Positions 5,953 through 6,083 of a stretch of 6,083 bases of DNA are shown piece by piece. The DNA is from an uncultured Actinomycetes bacterium (lineage in GTDB: Bacteria; Actinomycetota; Thermoleophilia; Solirubrobacterales; Solirubrobacteraceae): positions 1 through 6,083 of the forward strand of contig CALAQT010000185.1 in the NCBI GenBank assembly GCA_937888775.1, read 5' to 3'. Made by a program: the position numbers and the translations under genes. The notes under the pieces are model-generated. The model was not told the DNA's origin and made no database searches. It worked only from the letters and a program-made list of their open reading frames with translations. Numbering within the stretch: the stretch's first letter is position 1; each line of letters starts with the position of its first letter.

Positions 5953-5990
5953 GCTTCCGCTTACGGGCTGCGAAGACTCGAAGCGGAAGC
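5953..5990. repeat. 10-bp perfect inverted repeat
   Basis: GCTTCCGCTT (5953-5962) is exactly complementary to AAGCGGAAGC (5981-5990), separated by 18 nt. It lies 74-111 bp upstream of the minus-strand start codon at 5879. There is no T-tract. It may be an operator for that gene, or two oppositely oriented copies of the dispersed GCGGAAG word. Confidence 0.45.
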
Positions 5991-6063
5991 CGGCTGACCG
6001 GGTGTGGCCGGCCGTCACGCGCCTGGTGGTTCGTGACAGCGGAAGTCTCGTGGCGGCTGACCG
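5983..6063 (+). repeat. Tandem GCGGAAG...CGGCTGACCG units
   Basis: Unit 1 (5983-6000) is GCGGAAGC followed directly by the rest of CGGCTGACCG. Unit 2 (6039-6063) has GCGGAAG, then seven extra bases TCTCGTG and a G, then CGGCTGACCG. The two blocks keep their order with a variable internal insert, as in degenerate dispersed repeats. Confidence 0.4.
6018..6040 (+). repeat. Direct repeat copy 2 flanking the 308-residue gene
   Basis: Partner of 4841-4863, differing at three of 23 positions. It overlaps the start of a GACAGCGGAAG word (6035-6045) that is also present at 99-109. Confidence 0.4.
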
Positions 6064-6083
6064 ATGGGCTATGCGTCCTCGCA

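Larger units (their letters stand above)
5880..6083. other. Upstream flank of the 308-residue gene, repeat-rich
   Basis: No gene is supported. The stretch should contain the promoter of the minus-strand gene, but I cannot identify convincing -10/-35 hexamers. It holds a 10-bp inverted repeat (5953-5990), the second 23-bp direct repeat (6018-6040), and two copies of a GCGGAAG...CGGCTGACCG unit. Confidence 0.5.

Noticed and set aside
5791..6018. 75-codon minus-strand frame overlapping the start of the 308-residue gene
   Set aside because: It is out of frame with the better-supported gene, and its product is Arg-rich without motifs.

Overview
The window is about two-thirds G+C. The coding style (BTAD-type regulator, Ala/Arg/Gly-rich proteins, small secreted peptides with an A-S-A-R cleavage region) suggests a high-GC Actinomycetota. 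From memory of similar architectures I would guess the Thermoleophilia/Solirubrobacterales side, but no rRNA or marker gene confirms this.

Layout. Positions 1-148 hold nothing I can assign. Positions 149-191 form a strong GC hairpin, probably the terminator of the main gene. The dominant gene runs leftward (199-3621, minus strand). It encodes a roughly 1140-residue membrane protein that joins a SARP-like DNA-binding domain and BTAD domain, one transmembrane helix, a seven-bladed YVTN-type beta-propeller and a complete family-5 (oligopeptide/dipeptide-type) solute-binding domain. The 116-bp divergent intergenic region contains two regulatory-looking structures. One is an array of five GGT(A/T)G pentamers spaced 10-11 bp apart next to the regulator's start codon. 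The other is a perfect 8-bp inverted repeat in front of the plus-strand gene.

Rightward from there is a small secreted or membrane-anchored protein (3738-4181). It is followed by a second reading frame with a clear signal peptide and a very good Shine-Dalgarno sequence (4114-4357) but no usable start codon, so it is probably a decayed gene. Its stop codon directly abuts a stem-loop. Positions 4358-4952 contain no convincing gene but hold two hairpins and scattered repeats. A minus-strand gene at 4953-5879 encodes a helical 308-residue protein of unknown function. The right flank (5880-6083) has an inverted repeat and several copies of a GCGGAAG-centred repeat, which also occurs in the other gene-free stretches.

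How the parts may work together (inference). The large protein looks like a ToxR/CadC-style one-component sensor: DNA-binding domain inside, propeller and peptide-binding domain outside. No ABC permease or ATPase is encoded here, so the binding domain may sense a ligand rather than deliver it. The direct-repeat array suggests autoregulation and control of the divergent small secreted genes. The 308-residue gene shows no evident link to this system.
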